Shown one piece after another: positions 10,723 to 24,140 of a DNA stretch of 64,000 bases. Position 1 is the stretch's first letter. Each line of letters opens with the position of its first letter. The notes under the pieces were generated by a model, which saw only the letters and a list, made by a program, of their open reading frames with translations, was not told where the DNA came from and ran no database searches. The translations under genes were made by a program, and so were the position numbers. This stretch comes from Scilla litardierei (lineage: Eukaryota; Streptophyta; Magnoliopsida; Asparagales; Asparagaceae): positions 358,707,486 through 358,771,485 of the forward strand of contig CM061142.1 in the NCBI GenBank assembly GCA_030789695.1, given 5' to 3'.

Positions 10723-11162
10723 CACGTTGGCACGCTTTGATTTTCTTCGGTATTTTACATTTGATATTTTACCTTGGTGTCATTTGGACCGTGGTAGTAT
10801 TCTTATACTCTCATGCTTTAATTTCTTCGCCATTGTAATCTTGTCGTTGATCTCCTCCCGCTCTTTTTGCTAATGCCAAAGGGGGAGAGAATTAATAATG
10901 ATGATGTTCTAATTGATAATTCAAAGCAATTTACCGTGAATCTAATTTGATATGTTAGATTCAGGGGGAGTTAAGATATAAAATAGATTTAGATCCTAAA
11001 TTGCAATAATATGATTCATATTTTATATTTCCCTCTTCTGCTTGATGCGTATGATTATTATTTAATACGAGACTAACGTGTCATCAATGCAGGGGGAGTA
11101 AGTAAATTTACTTTGAATCATTATTATTGATTATTATTTATGTTGGTTTGTCATCACCAAAA

Positions 11163-11172
11163 AGGGGGAGAA
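11163..11172 (+). other. polypurine tract of Copia-2
   Basis: AAGGGGGAGAA ends directly at the TG of the 3' LTR at 11173, the expected plus-strand primer position. Confidence 0.85.
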
Positions 11173-12900
11173 TGTTGAGTATTGACTCCCCGGATTTGGT
11201 TTTGGATGATGAGCAAACATAAATATCTCGTACTAACTCTTTGTGAGCGCAGTTATGGAGATCGTCACCAAAATACTACGTACATCAAAAGCGACGTCTC
11301 AAGACTTCTCAATACGCGTGATCGTGTGCTTGAAGCTTCGTTAAAGCTCAAGGACCATTATTGAAGTCAAGAGTGAAGATTGAATCTTTGAAGACGGTTC
11401 GTCATGTTTATATTTTATCTCTTCTAGCTTCATAGAATAGAATGTTAAGCCTTGAGTAGGACTTACATTATAATCTTCATTTTGCTCATATCTTAGAGCT
11501 AGGATTATCTTAGAAGCCATTAGAAACTTTTCCGAAGCCTATCGCTTCTTCCCTCGGCTTCTAGTGCATCTTAGTTGGTTCAAGTAGAAGAACCAACCGA
11601 CTAGATGACGATCTAGTCGGACGGCAATTCTTCTTGAACCGACTAGATGTCCTTGCTCATTTCAGCCTGGCTCTGTTGATCAATTAGTCGGTCAAAGAAG
11701 GTTCACTGACCGATTAGATGACGATCTAGTCGGTTAGGAATCCTTCTCGGGCCGACTAGTTATCATTGCCTGATTTCAGCCTGAGCTACTGTTTACAGTT
11801 AGTCGGTCAAAGCATAACGACCGACCGACTAGTTGAGAAACTAGTCGGTTGGACGTTGTTCTTAAACCGACTAGTTATCTTTGAATCCATCCTATTCTAT
11901 TTCAACTCTTAGTCGGTCAAAGAACACTCACCGACTGACTAGTTGGCAAACTAGTCGGTTGGCAAGTCTTCTTAGACCGATTAGTTCATATTGCCTGGAC
12001 TTCTCATATTGGCTGTTCACCTGTTAGTCGGTTCACGTTGAATCACCGACCGACTAGTTGATGAACTAGTCGGTCAGTGATCCTTCTTTGACCGACTAGT
12101 CTGGTTCAGAATATGACCGTTGGAAATCTTTTGAGCACGATTTTTCTTGCCTCTATAAATACAAACCTGATTTGTTTGAGGCAAGGTTAGAGGTCCATTA
12201 TCAAAGTTATTTCAGACCTAAGAGAGGAGTTTTCTCAAGCTATTTCCAAGCTCTCTCTTCTCACTAAGAATCTCTCCCTCACTTCTTGAGCCCTAATTCC
12301 TCAAGAGAGATTCTCTCTATTGTGAGCCTCTCAAGCTAAGAGCTTGATCCAAGGTCACCAACTCCACCCTAGGCTTCCATTGCTGGTCAACTTCTTGGAG
12401 CTAGGGTTTGGTGACATCTTCTTCCTCAAAATCCCTCTTTGCCCTAATTTGGTAAGTATACTCAAGGCATAGGATTTTGTGGTAGGTGTTTCATTATTTC
12501 ATTGCATTTGATATTTGAATTGTTCTCTCGGTTGTGAGAGAAGTGTGTGATCCTGGGTTGTGGGAGTCACATTTACATTGTGTATGATTTGGTCTTGTAG
12601 AGGTTTTTCTGCAAGAATTTCATAGTGCAAAATTTTGGGTTAGTGGTTTCTAACTCAAGTATCCGGAGGGGATCCGGGTGGTTGGGACGTAGGATCACCG
12701 GGAACAAGTCGGGGAGACTTGGGTGGATCCGAACCCGTTACATGCTTTGTTTGCGTTTGTCTATTCTTGTTGTTTGTAGTCTATTCCGCATTGTTGTTTT
12801 TATATTTGCAAAATAATTAGGAATAACTCTCTTGATTATTTTAAAGTACTATTCACCCCCCCCCCTCTAGTACATGTTCAGTAGCTTCGTAGGGCACTCA
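11173..12900 (+). repeat. Copia-2 3' LTR
   Basis: Direct repeat of 5768-7492, with its own hairpin array at 11572-12100 and TATA box near 12153. It ends GGGCACTCA where the 5' copy ends GGGCACTACA, and is followed by the target duplication CAACT (12901-12905). A poly-C run near 12856 is expanded relative to the 5' copy. Confidence 0.93.
11572..12100 (+). repeat. AGTCGGT/ACCGACT hairpin array, Copia-2 3' LTR
   Basis: Second copy of the five-unit array described at 6168-6696. Several point changes (GGACGG for GGTCGG, CTGACCGAT for CCGACCGACT) weaken individual stems, so the copies are diverging independently. Confidence 0.9.
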
Positions 12901-12905
12901 CAACT

Positions 12906-15690
12906 CTACTATCAACTCTCCCTGATCTGTACTAGCTTCAGGCTTACAGTTCTCCTATGTATCTATACAATCATTTTCTATTCGTTTATACATCCATCAT
13001 GTTCTGAAAGCAAATACAATCATCACTCATCTATACAAGTTTCACTCATATCTAGCGGCTACTGGAAAACAGTGGCGCTTAGTAGTAATATGCTCTTCGA
13101 AGTTTGGTAGATGACTCCACGTATGTATTCTTTTACTTAGTCTACACCGTGTCTGCAAGGTACTGCTGGACCTGGATGAGCGTATTCTAAATATGCTTTT
13201 TGGATGATGAGCTTCTCAGAAGATGTTGACTTTTGGAGGATGATGTGTAGATCTTTAGGAAGTGGCCGTCCATTTGTGCTTAGTCATCGCAATGGTTTGT
13301 AAACCTGCATATGCGATATTTATTCCTTGGATGCTAATCCTTGACCCTTGGAAGTTGCACAGAAGCAGCTTATCCTTGGTCCAGTAGTGCTCTCCAGGGC
13401 AGCACTGCATCTGGCTAACAGCTTTACTGCAGACGTTTTATTAGAGACACGTGCAGTTGGCCAGATAAAGGAGTGTAACAAGTACACTAGAGCTAGGTTC
13501 TTCAGGACCTAGGATGTCCTCCCTCTCTTCCAGTGACTGGAAGGCGTCATAAATAAGCATCCATTTTTAATAGATTGCAAATGGGCATTTTTCTTCTTAA
13601 ACTCCTGGTGTATGAAGAATATGATAGGTATAAACGAAGGTGTTTAATCTGTAAGCCGAGACAATACCGTGTTTTGTCTAGGTATTTCATTTCGAAGGTA
13701 TGCTTCAGGCTATCAGATACATCAATGGTCTCTGCAGGAGATCCTATTAGTTTTAAGTCGTCCACATAGACGGCGACTAATACAAATCATGTCCCTGTTC
13801 TTTTGATAAAGATACATGGGCAGATTTCATTATTAGGGAATCCTTGTTCAGCAAGGAATTCGCTAAATCTGTTATACCACATTTTTTGTGATTGCGTAAG
13901 ATCATATAATGATCTTTGAAGCCTTTATAGAGGAGACGTTCATACATCTCTCTTCATCTCTATGGGTAGAGTATACCATTCTGGAAGTTTCTTATAGATC
14001 TCTATATGTATATAGCCGTATAGATATACAGTCACATCGTCAATGAGCTGCATTTCTTGGTTTTTTCAGAGACGTTTAGGCATAGTATGAAATAGGAAAA
14101 TGATCACATTTCCTTCATTTCTTATTCTTATGAAAACCCAACTTATATTCCACAGGTTTTACACATTCCAGTGTATAGACTACTGGTCCAAAGACTTTGC
14201 TTTTCATGAGTGAATCCAGCTATACTCTTATTGCCTCATCCCACTTTGGCCCATCTATTGGGTTTATGCTATAGAAAAGTGGGTTGACGTCATCGTCATA
14301 TTCAGCGACGTGAACGGCAATAGCGAAAAAAAATCGTCATCGACGACTGTGCTATATCTGTCCAGTACCTCTCCAGTACGTACATTATACAATGATTTTT
14401 CTCATATGGTTTCCTCTACAGTGGAAATCAGGAGGGGAGAGGTCGCTGGTCTGAGCTCAGCATCCTGTGGAGGGATTATTTTAATATTTCCAGGAATCTT
14501 TCTCTTTTGAGGAACTTTATCTTTTGAACCTGGCGGGCATCCTCTTTTCAATTGAGGTACAGCTAATTCTACTGCCGGTGGATTGCATCCATCTTTGGGG
14601 ATGTCAATCCTAGCTGGCGTGTTGGCAGCAGGGACGTGTGAACGAACAAGCTTATGGTTGTTCGTGAATGTATCCGCCAATTGATGTACAGTAGTCTGAA
14701 TATGAAGGATCTTTAGATCTTATCTTCACACAGAAATAGTATGCGGATCATAACGAGATTAGGAATTTTGTGTCCCATGATATGGTCTCAGAAGCTTCAG
14801 GCTTCTTTAAACTGCGTGTCTATTTTAATGAGACTTTGCAAAACCTAGGTTGCGAAAGCTTCAATCTTATTCATCCACATTATCAGCTTTTGAGAAAGCT
14901 AGGTTGCGGGTGGACAAAAAGGCATACATAAGACCATCTAGTAGATGCATCTATCGGTACAATGAAGTATGGTCCACTTGCATGGTGAATAGGCCCGCAA
15001 AGGTCACCACGTATTCTCTCAATAAAGCAAGGAGACACTAATTCCACTTTCAGGAGGAAAAGTCTCTCTATAAGTTTTCCCTTATGACAAAGGGGGATAA
15101 GGAAACTCAACCTCTTAAAGAATCTTCAGGTTCTCCAATGGATTCATTTGATGATGCGTCCATCATCGCTGATCCAGGATGACCAAGTCTATTGTGCCAG
15201 AGTTGAAAACTATAACAATGAAAGGCACTTCTGGTGCTCAGTCAAGTTGGCTTTTTATATGATGAATATCTGTAATGATAGGGACCCGACGGGGGTCCAA
15301 CGAATTATTTGTAAATGGTCTTCTGGACATCCATTTTGACGAGTTATATAAGGATATTCACTATTATTATCCATAGTTTCCAAGGTATGTTTGAACGAAA
15401 TATCCTTGAAACTGGGAGATTCATATATGATTAAAGAGAGAAATATACATCTTATAGTCTCGTTGTATGTAGGAGCAATTTTAATGCTTCACTAGTGCAT
15501 CTAAGCACTGTCCATAATATATCACATCTCATCTATATATTAGAATGAATAGAAAAGCTAAATATGCATTCATAAAGTTCCAAAAAGGAAATACAGATGA
15601 AGGAAACTAGTATTTAAAATGTAAAGATAAAAAGCAAACTAAGATAATGCTCAATCGAGCAGATCATCATTCTTGAAGTCTTGTGCAGTG
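12906..15690 (-). pseudogene. pol: Copia-1 pol remnant (integrase, RT, RNase H)
   Basis: On the minus strand, decayed pieces appear in normal Copia order. Integrase around 15110-14883 includes CGPIHHASGP and IDASTRWSYVCL. The integrase-RT linker at 14680-14402 includes HVPAANTPARIDIP and is closely matched in Copia-3. The RT start near 14260-14150 has KWDEAIRV and KSKVFGPVV. The RT end at 13765-13547 has MDDLKLIGSP (an altered catalytic YVDD) and YLDKTRYCLGLQI. RNase H fragments run to 12906. Many stops and frameshifts are present throughout. The region ends at the Copia-2 insertion. It cannot encode a working polyprotein. Confidence 0.8.
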
Positions 15691-15699
15691 AACTTGGTC

Positions 15700-16506
15700 A
15701 GAGCTTGAATATCCGACATGTTTGTTTCAGGGGAGGCTTCAGGCTCGCCTGATACAGGTCCTGGAGGTGGCACAAAATGCGACGGTTTTAGGACTAATGT
15801 CCAGTCATGCCACATCTATGACATTTGTCCTTCCAGTTCTTATTTGGAATTTGCACTGGATCATTGTTCTTACGCTTCCATGTGATGTTTTTCTTCCCCT
15901 TGTTGTTTTTCTGGGGTGGTACTCTTGCTGGCTTCACTTCAGCTTTTCCTTTGTTCTTTCTAGCCTTCTTCTTGTTTTTCAACTTCTGGGGAGAAATATG
16001 GTGGGCTTTAGGGAGAGGGGCAGCACCAGCAGGGCGCAGATTATGAGTGGCAAGTAGTAAGTCTCTATTCTACTCTGCCTTAAGAAGGCAAGAGAGCAAA
16101 TCAGAGAACTTCGTGAAGTTTCGTTCACGGTACTGTTGCATGAGGATTGCATCTTTCTCGTGGAAAGAGGTAAATGTCTTTTCCAACATGCGATGCTCCG
16201 AGACTTCTTCACCATACAACTTCAGGCATGAGGTGATATTATAAAGTGCTGAGTTGTACTCAGCAATGTACTTATAGTCCTGAAGACGAATATTTTCCCA
16301 CTCATAATTGGCACGTGGTAGTGTGACATCAATTTGATGACTACAACATGCCTCAAGCGCTGTCCACAACTCAAGAGGGTCTTCTACCGTTAAGTATTCG
16401 GCCTTTAAGGTCCGATTTATGTGTTTCCTGATATATATAATGGCTTTCGCCTTACCATGTCGGAGACAATGGTAGTAGAACTGCCAGCTGGCTGGGCCGT
16501 TGCAGG
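15700..16506 (-). pseudogene. gag: Copia-1 gag, C-terminal part
   Basis: From the LARD-B junction on the minus strand the frame includes LKAEYLTVEDPLELWTALE, YEWENIRLQDYKYIAEYNSA and MLEKTFTSFHEKDAI, all near-identical to Copia-3 gag (52080-52450). A basic linker (15982-15794) leads to the zinc knuckle start CHRCGMTGH, then an in-frame stop where the family has Trp. The final Cys of the knuckle is in another frame. The N-terminal part lies 44 kb away at 60856-60706 because of the insertion. Confidence 0.85.
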
Positions 16507-16511
16507 GGACT

Positions 16512-19500
16512 TGTCACGCCCCGCTTCCCATTAGATTTGAGAGCGAGCACGCGAACGGGCCCGCTTGTGCAAGTCAGGAGGAGATACTTTTACTTTTCTT
16601 TTCTCCTTGACTTAACACAATAAGCGTCTGTGTGAAAACTGCAGGTTCTTGCTTGCATTACTCAAAACAACACATATAAGTAAAATATTTATTACAATCT
16701 CAAAAGTCTCAACGGAATTACAACAAGTGTAGAAAAGAAGAGTGGGTCTTATGACCCGTACAACAAGTGAAAAGAAGTGCAATGAATGTTCACTAGTTCA
16801 ACGGTCTTTGTCCACTGGTTCAGTTATCTCAACTAGTTCTCCTGGCGCTATAGCTCGGGATCTGACATACATCCAAAAACATGAATGTATGTCAGCAAGG
16901 GTCTGCAAGTAGATGTCAGAAACCCAAGGCAAGGTATATACAAATTTATACTGGATTTAAGAAGCATTAACGAATTAAACGAGATAATGACAACATGTTG
17001 ATTTAAAATGAAACGGAGTAAAACACTCCTAGCATGCAGTTCTAAGCAGTTTAATAAGTAAAGTAAATCTTCTCGTTGGTTTATTAGCCTGTCAATATAA
17101 CTGAGATAACAAATCCAAGTTGCAAGTTTCATGTTAGCATTTCACGATTGTTAGTATTCACGATTTGTTAGCAATCACGATTTGTCAGCATTCACGATTT
17201 GTTAGCATGTCACGATTGTTAGCATTCACGATTGTTAGCATGACATGTCTATAATAGGGTTCTCGCCTTTAGGTCGTGATGAGTGAGTCGTTCTTCTCAC
17301 GGGGGCTTACCGTGATTGGCACTAACCCACTGCATACAGATGGTGTCCTTGAAGAGAGTACTCGTTCATATGCCTAGCAGCCTCCCAACCCTTACCCCAC
17401 CCAAGATTTGTGCTGGAACACGAGCCAGCCCAATTCATGAATTACAAGCACGAATTTGTCAACTCAATGACATCACGAAAGTCACGATTTCACCTTCGAG
17501 GCGCACGATCTTACGATGTCACACGCTAGTTAATTATTTCAAGGCATGCAGCAATTAAATAACATGATCAATTATTTCCATGCAGCATTTTCTATGTTAC
17601 AAGAGTATCGAAAACATCATTTGCAATAATTTAGCAAAAAGATTAAACATGCGATTTTAACGAAAACGAACAGAAACTTGATTTTTCTTGTTATTGTTCT
17701 AAACTAAACTATATCAAGTTACATGTTGTTGGATTACATTTTTAGTCACGGATCTCATGGTGGTAATATTACACGTCATCTCACGTGTAGATTCTAAGTT
17801 ATGCAAATTTACATTCAAAAGACTAATTGTACATCCAACTTCAAAAATACACTATAAATTGTATACTTGCCTAATTTCGGTGATTTTAGTGCTGTTGGGT
17901 TCGTCTTGACGGACACTACATGTCGGTACTTCTGGTTCTCTGTTTCGGTTAAACAATTCACTGAATTAGATATATTGCGAGATAATCAAAATATCGGGTT
18001 AATCCCCGAATTGGGTTCGTCTAATTTTTATTTGGGCTATCTGGCTAGGGTAAGGTCTATATTGTGTTACACTAACCTGATACGCCTATTTTGTTCAAAT
18101 ATTATTAACCTAACATTATCAAATGATTTAATAAGATGCTGAAATTTAGCTAACTAGTTGATATTAAATCCATTACTAACAACCTATTAATTAACCTAAT
18201 ACGAGCTAATGACAGGGTTATTATCATGTTAGTATTACATGGTTAACATCATATTTATCATCAAACCCACTTATACTTCATTATTCAAATACAAACCCCT
18301 CACTTTCTCTCTCCCTTTCTATTCTATTAATAGGGCTGTCACCTTCAACCTTCCCTGTTAACTACATGTCTATAGGTTGTCACACTTCATTACTCATTCT
18401 TCACTCTTTATTCATTTTAATGATATCATCACCTCTCCCTATTATTATTTCCATGTCCCCCTATTCATTAAGAGGTTAACTTTCTTATCCTCTTATCATT
18501 ACAAGACACACTCTCTCTCTCTCTCTCTGTTCTCTCTTTCTCAGGCTCTCTATCGTTTCCCCCCCTTTTTTGTGTTCTTCAAAATTTCGGCAGCAACAAG
18601 CACGAGGCCTCGTGCGAAAACAAAATGGAGGGGAGTCTCACCTATGCGACAGCGGGAGAGGGTGGACGGAAGGCGGATCCGGCGGCCGGCGATGCAGGGC
18701 AGTGCACGCAGGCTGGCGGGAGCGCTGGCGGGCTCGGCGCACGCTGGGGGGTGTACGGCGGCGGTGGCTTTGTTTCTGGGCGGTGGTGGCGGCTTCATGC
18801 TGGTGGCGCATGCAAGCAAGGGGTGGTGCTCCTCAGGTGGCTCAGGCGGCGGGCATGGTGAGGGGAGGAGGAAGGAGGAAGAAGAAGAGGAAGAAGGGGT
18901 TTGCTTTGTAGAGAAGAGGGATGGGTTTGAAAATCAGATTTGAAATTGTATATTGTTTTGATTTCGAATTTCAATTTGGATTGGGTGAATGGGTTTTGGT
19001 TGATTCTGAAATGAGGCTTTCAGATCTGTGTGTTTCTGATTTGGATTTGTGCTTCCAATTTGCAGTTGATTTTTGTTTGGGAAATGGGTTGATTGGGTTT
19101 GATTTTGGAATGATGACAAATTTTGGGAAAGAATCTGATGGGTTTGCAGAGGAGGGAAGGGGATGTTGCTACCTTACGAAGATTAGCAGGGGGAAACATC
19201 GTCTGTTCTTAAGGAGATTAGCAGGGGACATGGTTCCCATTTTGTCAAATCAAATTTAATTTGATTAAGACGAGAAGTTATTGCTTACTTGACTAATTTA
19301 GGGGAAAGAGAGACGTGCTGGTTTGTTTGATTAATATGCAAGGAAAACAACAGCCTTCAAAGAGACGTGAGCTGATATTGGATTTTTAGTCAAATAGGTT
19401 AGGCAAGATTAGGATAGGTATTAATGTAATTGTTGACTAAAATATTAGGGGGAGGAACCTGATACACAAAACGTGTTTGTTATCTTAAACGGTATATGTT

Positions 19501-19857
19501 TTGTTGACTAATCAAGGGGAAATGAATCTGGTTATGAAACGTCTTCTTCCTCTAACCCTTTAAATATCAAACATGAATGATGAGTCAAGATAGGAGGTTA
19601 ATGGATTAAGGTAAGTAAGTAAAATGTGATTAGTAAAATTACTTGAAGTAATTAGTAAGATAAGTAAAGTAATTAGCAATGTGTAATTATTAGGATAATT
19701 AAGTTAAAGTGATTTGTTAAACTAAGTAGTTAATTAATGACGACACGGTAAAAACGAAAATTGACGCACTCGCGTCGATTCGTACGAACAAAAAGCAATC
19801 TGGATGACTGAAGAAAAAAATACTAGTACGCACGAGCGAAAAATACGTCTAAAAATT
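16512..19857 (-). repeat. LARD-B LTR copy 1 (3' LTR), inner end deleted
   Basis: Starts TGTCACGCCCCGCTTCCC and matches the two other LTRs throughout. It contains a CACGATT/GTTAGCAT short repeat (17145-17250), a CT microsatellite (about 18511-18529) and a GC-rich segment (18590-18900). At 19851-19857 it passes straight from AAAAATT into internal sequence. Copies 2 and 3 have 13 more LTR bases, ending GGCCGTTACA. The missing 36 bases lie between two AAAAATT direct repeats. Confidence 0.9.
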
Positions 19858-21621
19858 CCGTTCTCGGAATTCTCATCAACTAATAAGAGGGATACGAGTA
19901 TGGATAAAGCTCTCATATTTCTATGAGGTAAATCATGACCTGAGATACTTCGAGACAGAAATGAAATTGGTTAGGAAAAGACAAGTGATGTGGTTAACAT
20001 TGAGTTTGAAAAAGAGGTTCTGGTGACTAAGAACTATCGATGGCTTTAACCGTTAGTGGGAAAGTGAAAAGACTAGGGACGGCTACCCAAGATGTACATG
20101 GACAAAGGTGAGAAAATAATAAAATACTCCTAACTACAACCCCAATATTCTAACATACTAGTTGTTAAACACATAACCTCAAACAAGTGTTCCTAAAATA
20201 AATCATCACTTCTCGTCTCGTCACTGAATAATGTTACGACTAGAATGTATCCTGAACTCAAATACAGGTCCAATGCTTTCTCTTTCTTTTTTTTATTTCT
20301 ATCTCATAATTCTTGTCTTAAACAATTAATACTCTAAACAAGGCAACCTCAGAAGGGAAAATATCAACTATCCTTAACCAATATTTATTATAAATTTCCT
20401 CAATCTTTCGCTCATCATTGCTATTAAGACAGTAACATCTTCTCGGGGTCTTTAGTGTACAATATCCTCTATCCCAAATTTTTCAAAAACTATAAATTCT
20501 CATAGGTTGTCCATCCGTAGCGTATCATCCCTTGCTCATTGTATAACCTAACTTGTAGTACTATAATTGTGACAACATATAACTCCAACATTTATCATGC
20601 CCCCAACTCATCCTTTATCGTGACAACTTATAAGTTTAAACACCCTAATTAACAAATTATTAAATCACATCTCATCATTTCTTATTGAATCTTATCTCAA
20701 GCGACTTACATCAATTTACGCCACTATCAATTCATATTAACATATCATATCATTTTCAACGTCTTCATCATGCTATCCATACAATGAAGCTTGTTAAATA
20801 TTCTACTCATTCTCATGATCACCCTAGATCATACTATAGCTTCATATTTACTCTTATCCGTTACACGTCTAAATTTTCAAATCTGTAATTTACTCATCTT
20901 CTTGTGCACTATTATGGAATTCTATTGAAGCTATTATGAACGGGTATATCCAAATGTGAAATATAACTCTTGAACAGAACGCTCTATCTACCATGTAGTA
21001 AACAATCAATACAAATATACCTTACATCATCTTAAACTACTCCTATCCATAATTATAATCCCTTAATAATAATAATCATATCTAACATTCTATCAACATA
21101 ATGCATAACAAAAATTCAACACTGCTGATGATATAAAGAAAAGTAGAAGTAAACATTTTCAAGAAAAGGTTATCACGCAAATTTAAAACAAATCTCACTA
21201 AAGTGGTGATAAATAAATAGATGTACTAATGTGGTAACCAAGGGTTAGTGTAGGATACAGAGTTGTATGATGTAACAAATCAAGCTTGCAATGAGTGGTT
21301 TCAGGTGGGGCAAGGATATGAAGTTAGCTTGATCAGAAAGATGATCTTACAGGTGCAAGAAGTAAGAACAGGCATGCATATACGAGCGGAAAGTAAAGTA
21401 CTGGTGGCTGCTCAAGTGTGGTAAGTAAAGTGCATGTCATGTACAAAGTAAAGGTGACTGTGCAATGCAAAAGTAATGACGGTAGCATGGCATATGATAG
21501 TAACAATGTTTTAACCAACAGGCAATGTAATGACAATAATAAGACAACCAGGTAGATGCAGTAATACTGAAAAGGATAAGTAATGAGTGGGCATGAGAAA
21601 AACAAACGTTGCTGGACTATC
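19858..21621 (-). other. LARD-B internal region, first copy, part 1 (non-coding)
   Basis: AT-rich with no ORF above 70 codons. It matches 47191-48959 closely. The first bases lack the polypurine tract because of the 36-bp deletion. It is interrupted at 21621 by Gypsy-C, with target CTATC. Confidence 0.85.
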
Positions 21622-24140
21622 TGTCACGACCCGCTTCCCTAAAATGGAGGCGAGTACGTGAAAAGGTCCGCACGAGAGTGGAGCTGTGAAGCCCCAAACC
21701 CGATAAGCGTCCACAATACAAAAACAGGTCCCTGTAACCACAACAGAATAGCAATAATAACACAAGGAGAGACTGAAATAAAATTCACATCTCACAAATA
21801 TTGTCCAGCATCACAAATAAGTTCAACATCCAGAAAAGCCACCAGGCTAAAAGAAAAGAGTCTAAAGGCCCAGAACAAGGCCAACAAAAGAAACGACAAC
21901 AACAAAGCAAAGTATAGGTGCCACGCACCGATAACAAAACAACTGTCTAACAAAAGTAAAACACACGAAGACACTAGGACTGGTCCCCAGTGTCCACGTA
22001 CTCCCCGTCAAACACAAGCTCAGGCTCGGCGTCAGCGAACACCTCGTCCTCAACGAGGTACTCAGGCTCAGGATCTAACATGTGTCACCCAAAAGAGTAA
22101 AGGGGCACATGTCAGCAAGTCTAAAAGACTTGGGCAAGGAAACTGAAAGTAAGGCAACTAGCAACCTAGCAGTTTAGTATGCATGACATGGCAGTTATAA
22201 CATGAGTGCACAATTTAAAGCATGGCAAGACAGTTTGTACAAGAGAACAATCATCGGGACAAGACAAGACAAGACAAGACAAGACAAGAGTAGCCACGCT
22301 ACTATCAATCTCAATCAATTCACATTGTTGGTGTTTACGCCCTTCGCTGAATGGTAAACATTCAGACCGATCGGCACTAAACACGATTCACATTTCACGG
22401 TTGTTTTGTATATGTTTGCGCCCTTCGCTGAATGGCTAGCATGTCAGTCCGATCGGCCCCAAACACTACCCCACCCCAAAGAGTTTACGCCTTACAACTG
22501 CAGTTGTTGATCAAACAGACTCACAGTTGAATGGCCGCTTAACCCTCACCCCATCCCGCACTAAACAAGCCAGGGTCCCTGAACATGTGCCCAGCAAGTG
22601 AGCCAGGGTTGCCCCGCACGGGAGCTTGTTTCTTAGTTCACAATTCAATATCGAGCGTTGGGGTTTCCAACTACAGGGCTCGCTTCTGGAACACGAGCCA
22701 GGTAACACAAGTAGTGTAGCAAAGCTACGCAATCACGGGATCACCAAAACAATGCAATGACATGACATTTAATTTGCGTACCGTTAATGGAAAGTAAACA
22801 TGACATGGTATTTGTGCAACATGCTAAATGTCGGAATTAGCTTGTTGTCAAGCTAATTCCCCAATTTGCGCCTAGGCGAGTATCATTTCGTCGCCTAGCC
22901 TCTTTTACGCCTATAACAAGAAAATGGCCTAAAACATGGCCTAAACCCTAAGTGGCAAGTTTCACCTGCCTAGCACCGGGGATGACGATCAACCTCGTCA
23001 CACGGATGCTATCTACGAGGAAATCGCTGTTTAGGGGAAACAAACACCAAACACATGAAATTAATTAGGGTTTCACCAAAATTATAAATAAGTTATAAAA
23101 ACAACGGTAGATCGATTTCTTACCGAGAGGAGACGGAAGGAACACTCCGGGGAACCCTAGGATCAGATCTGGAAGCGAATGGAGAAGTTTGGGGAAACTA
23201 GGGTTTTGGGGGATTTGGGGATTTTGATGGGTTTTGATGGAGATTTGGGGAAGATGAGGGGTAGATGGAGTGAATGGATGGATTGGATGATGATTCTAGG
23301 GCTTGGAATGGAGAAATGGAGCTTGGAGGAAGATGGGGGCTGAAGGGGGAAGTTTTTAGGGTTTTGGGTCGTGTTGGAGAAGAAGAAGTCGAATGGGTTG
23401 GGTTTAAATAGGCTAGGCTGGCGGCTGCCCAGAAATTAGGGTTTTAACACTGGTTAGTCGGTCAAAGAGCAACCACTGACCGACTAGTTTGGCAACTAGT
23501 CGGTCGGTCGACCAACGCAGACCGACTAAGTGTAAACAGTAACTCCTGAACGAAAATAGGATTCTAGAGTTAGTCGGTCCATGAACAAATACTGACCGAC
23601 TAGTTTGGCATCTAGTCGGTCGATGAACGTTCTTAGACCGACTAAGAGTGAACAGTAACTGATACAAAAATAATTTGATGAGTTAGTCGGTTCAAGAAGC
23701 ATTGCTGACCGACTAGTTTGCAACCTAGTCGGTCAACCAACGTTCTTAGACCGACTAACGATAAACAGTAACTCCTGAGAAATTTAGAAAGCTAACTAGT
23801 CGGTCCAAGAAGGATTGCCGACCGACTGGATCGTCATCTAGTCGGTCGGTGGCCCTTCTTACACCGGCTAATGAGCACAGAAAGTACCGATACGGAGCGC
23901 GAGACCCCGGGATCGATTCCTAAGACTCCTAGGCTTGATCTAATAGTTAGATACGACCGTTATGAAGTCCGTCACGAGTGACACACTTCGAAATCGACGA
24001 TCCTAAGGAAGAAGCGAGAAAATACGACGAATCGATCGAAAATGAAACCTACGGAGACGAAAACCACACAAGAGGAGAAAATCCACCAAAACACATATTA
24101 TATTATATTATAATCAGATACAAGAAAAGCAGTCGTTACA
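21622..24140 (-). repeat. Gypsy-C 3' LTR
   Basis: On the plus strand it runs from TGTCACGACCCGCTTCCC to GTCGTTACA. It holds a five-unit GACAA repeat (22256-22288; four units in the other LTR), two CCCTTCGCTGAATGG repeats (22340 and 22419), the hairpin array (23454-23870) and a TATA box on the minus strand (23401-23411). Confidence 0.95.
23454..23870 (-). repeat. AGTCGGT/ACCGACT hairpin array in Gypsy-C 3' LTR, four units
   Basis: Units begin at 23454, 23570, 23683 and about 23795 (spacing 112-116 bp). Each has TTAGTCGGTC, ACCGACTAGTTTG-loop-CTAGTCGGTC and GACCGACTAA, separated by about 40 bp containing AACAGTAACT. Read on the sense (minus) strand, the central hairpin ACCGACCGACTAGTTG-CCAAACTAGTCGGT is almost the Copia-2 hairpin, and the spacer AGTTACTGTTTA matches Copia-2's AGCTACTGTTTA. 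Confidence 0.93.

Larger units (their letters stand above)
9588..11172 (+). other. Copia-2 non-coding internal region in place of pol
   Basis: No pol domain is found on either strand. The sequence contains a short CAATTCGCTACA repeat (10253-10315), a 34-bp tandem repeat (10484-10722) and five polypurine-like AGGGGGAG motifs (near 10074, 10879, 10970, 11090 and 11163). The last of these abuts the 3' LTR. Confidence 0.75.
5768..12900 (+). mobile_element. Copia-2: SIRE/Maximus-like, gag-only retrotransposon
   Basis: Two direct LTRs of about 1.73 kb (5768-7492 and 11173-12900) flank a 3.7-kb internal region, with target duplication CAACT on both sides (5763-5767, 12901-12905). A primer-binding site matching initiator-Met tRNA follows the 5' LTR and a polypurine tract precedes the 3' LTR. 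Internal coding is limited to gag and a coiled-coil ORF. Protease, integrase, RT and RNase H are absent, and there is no room for them. LTR length and gag type point to the SIRE/Maximus lineage. It is probably non-autonomous. Confidence 0.9.

Noticed and set aside
13120..14300. Short plus-strand frames that might be host exons
   Set aside because: The minus strand carries recognisable Copia RT and RNase H fragments across the region.
21658..22146. 162-codon open frame repeated in both Gypsy-C LTRs
   Set aside because: It is antisense to the element, low in complexity, and conserved only because the LTRs are recent copies.
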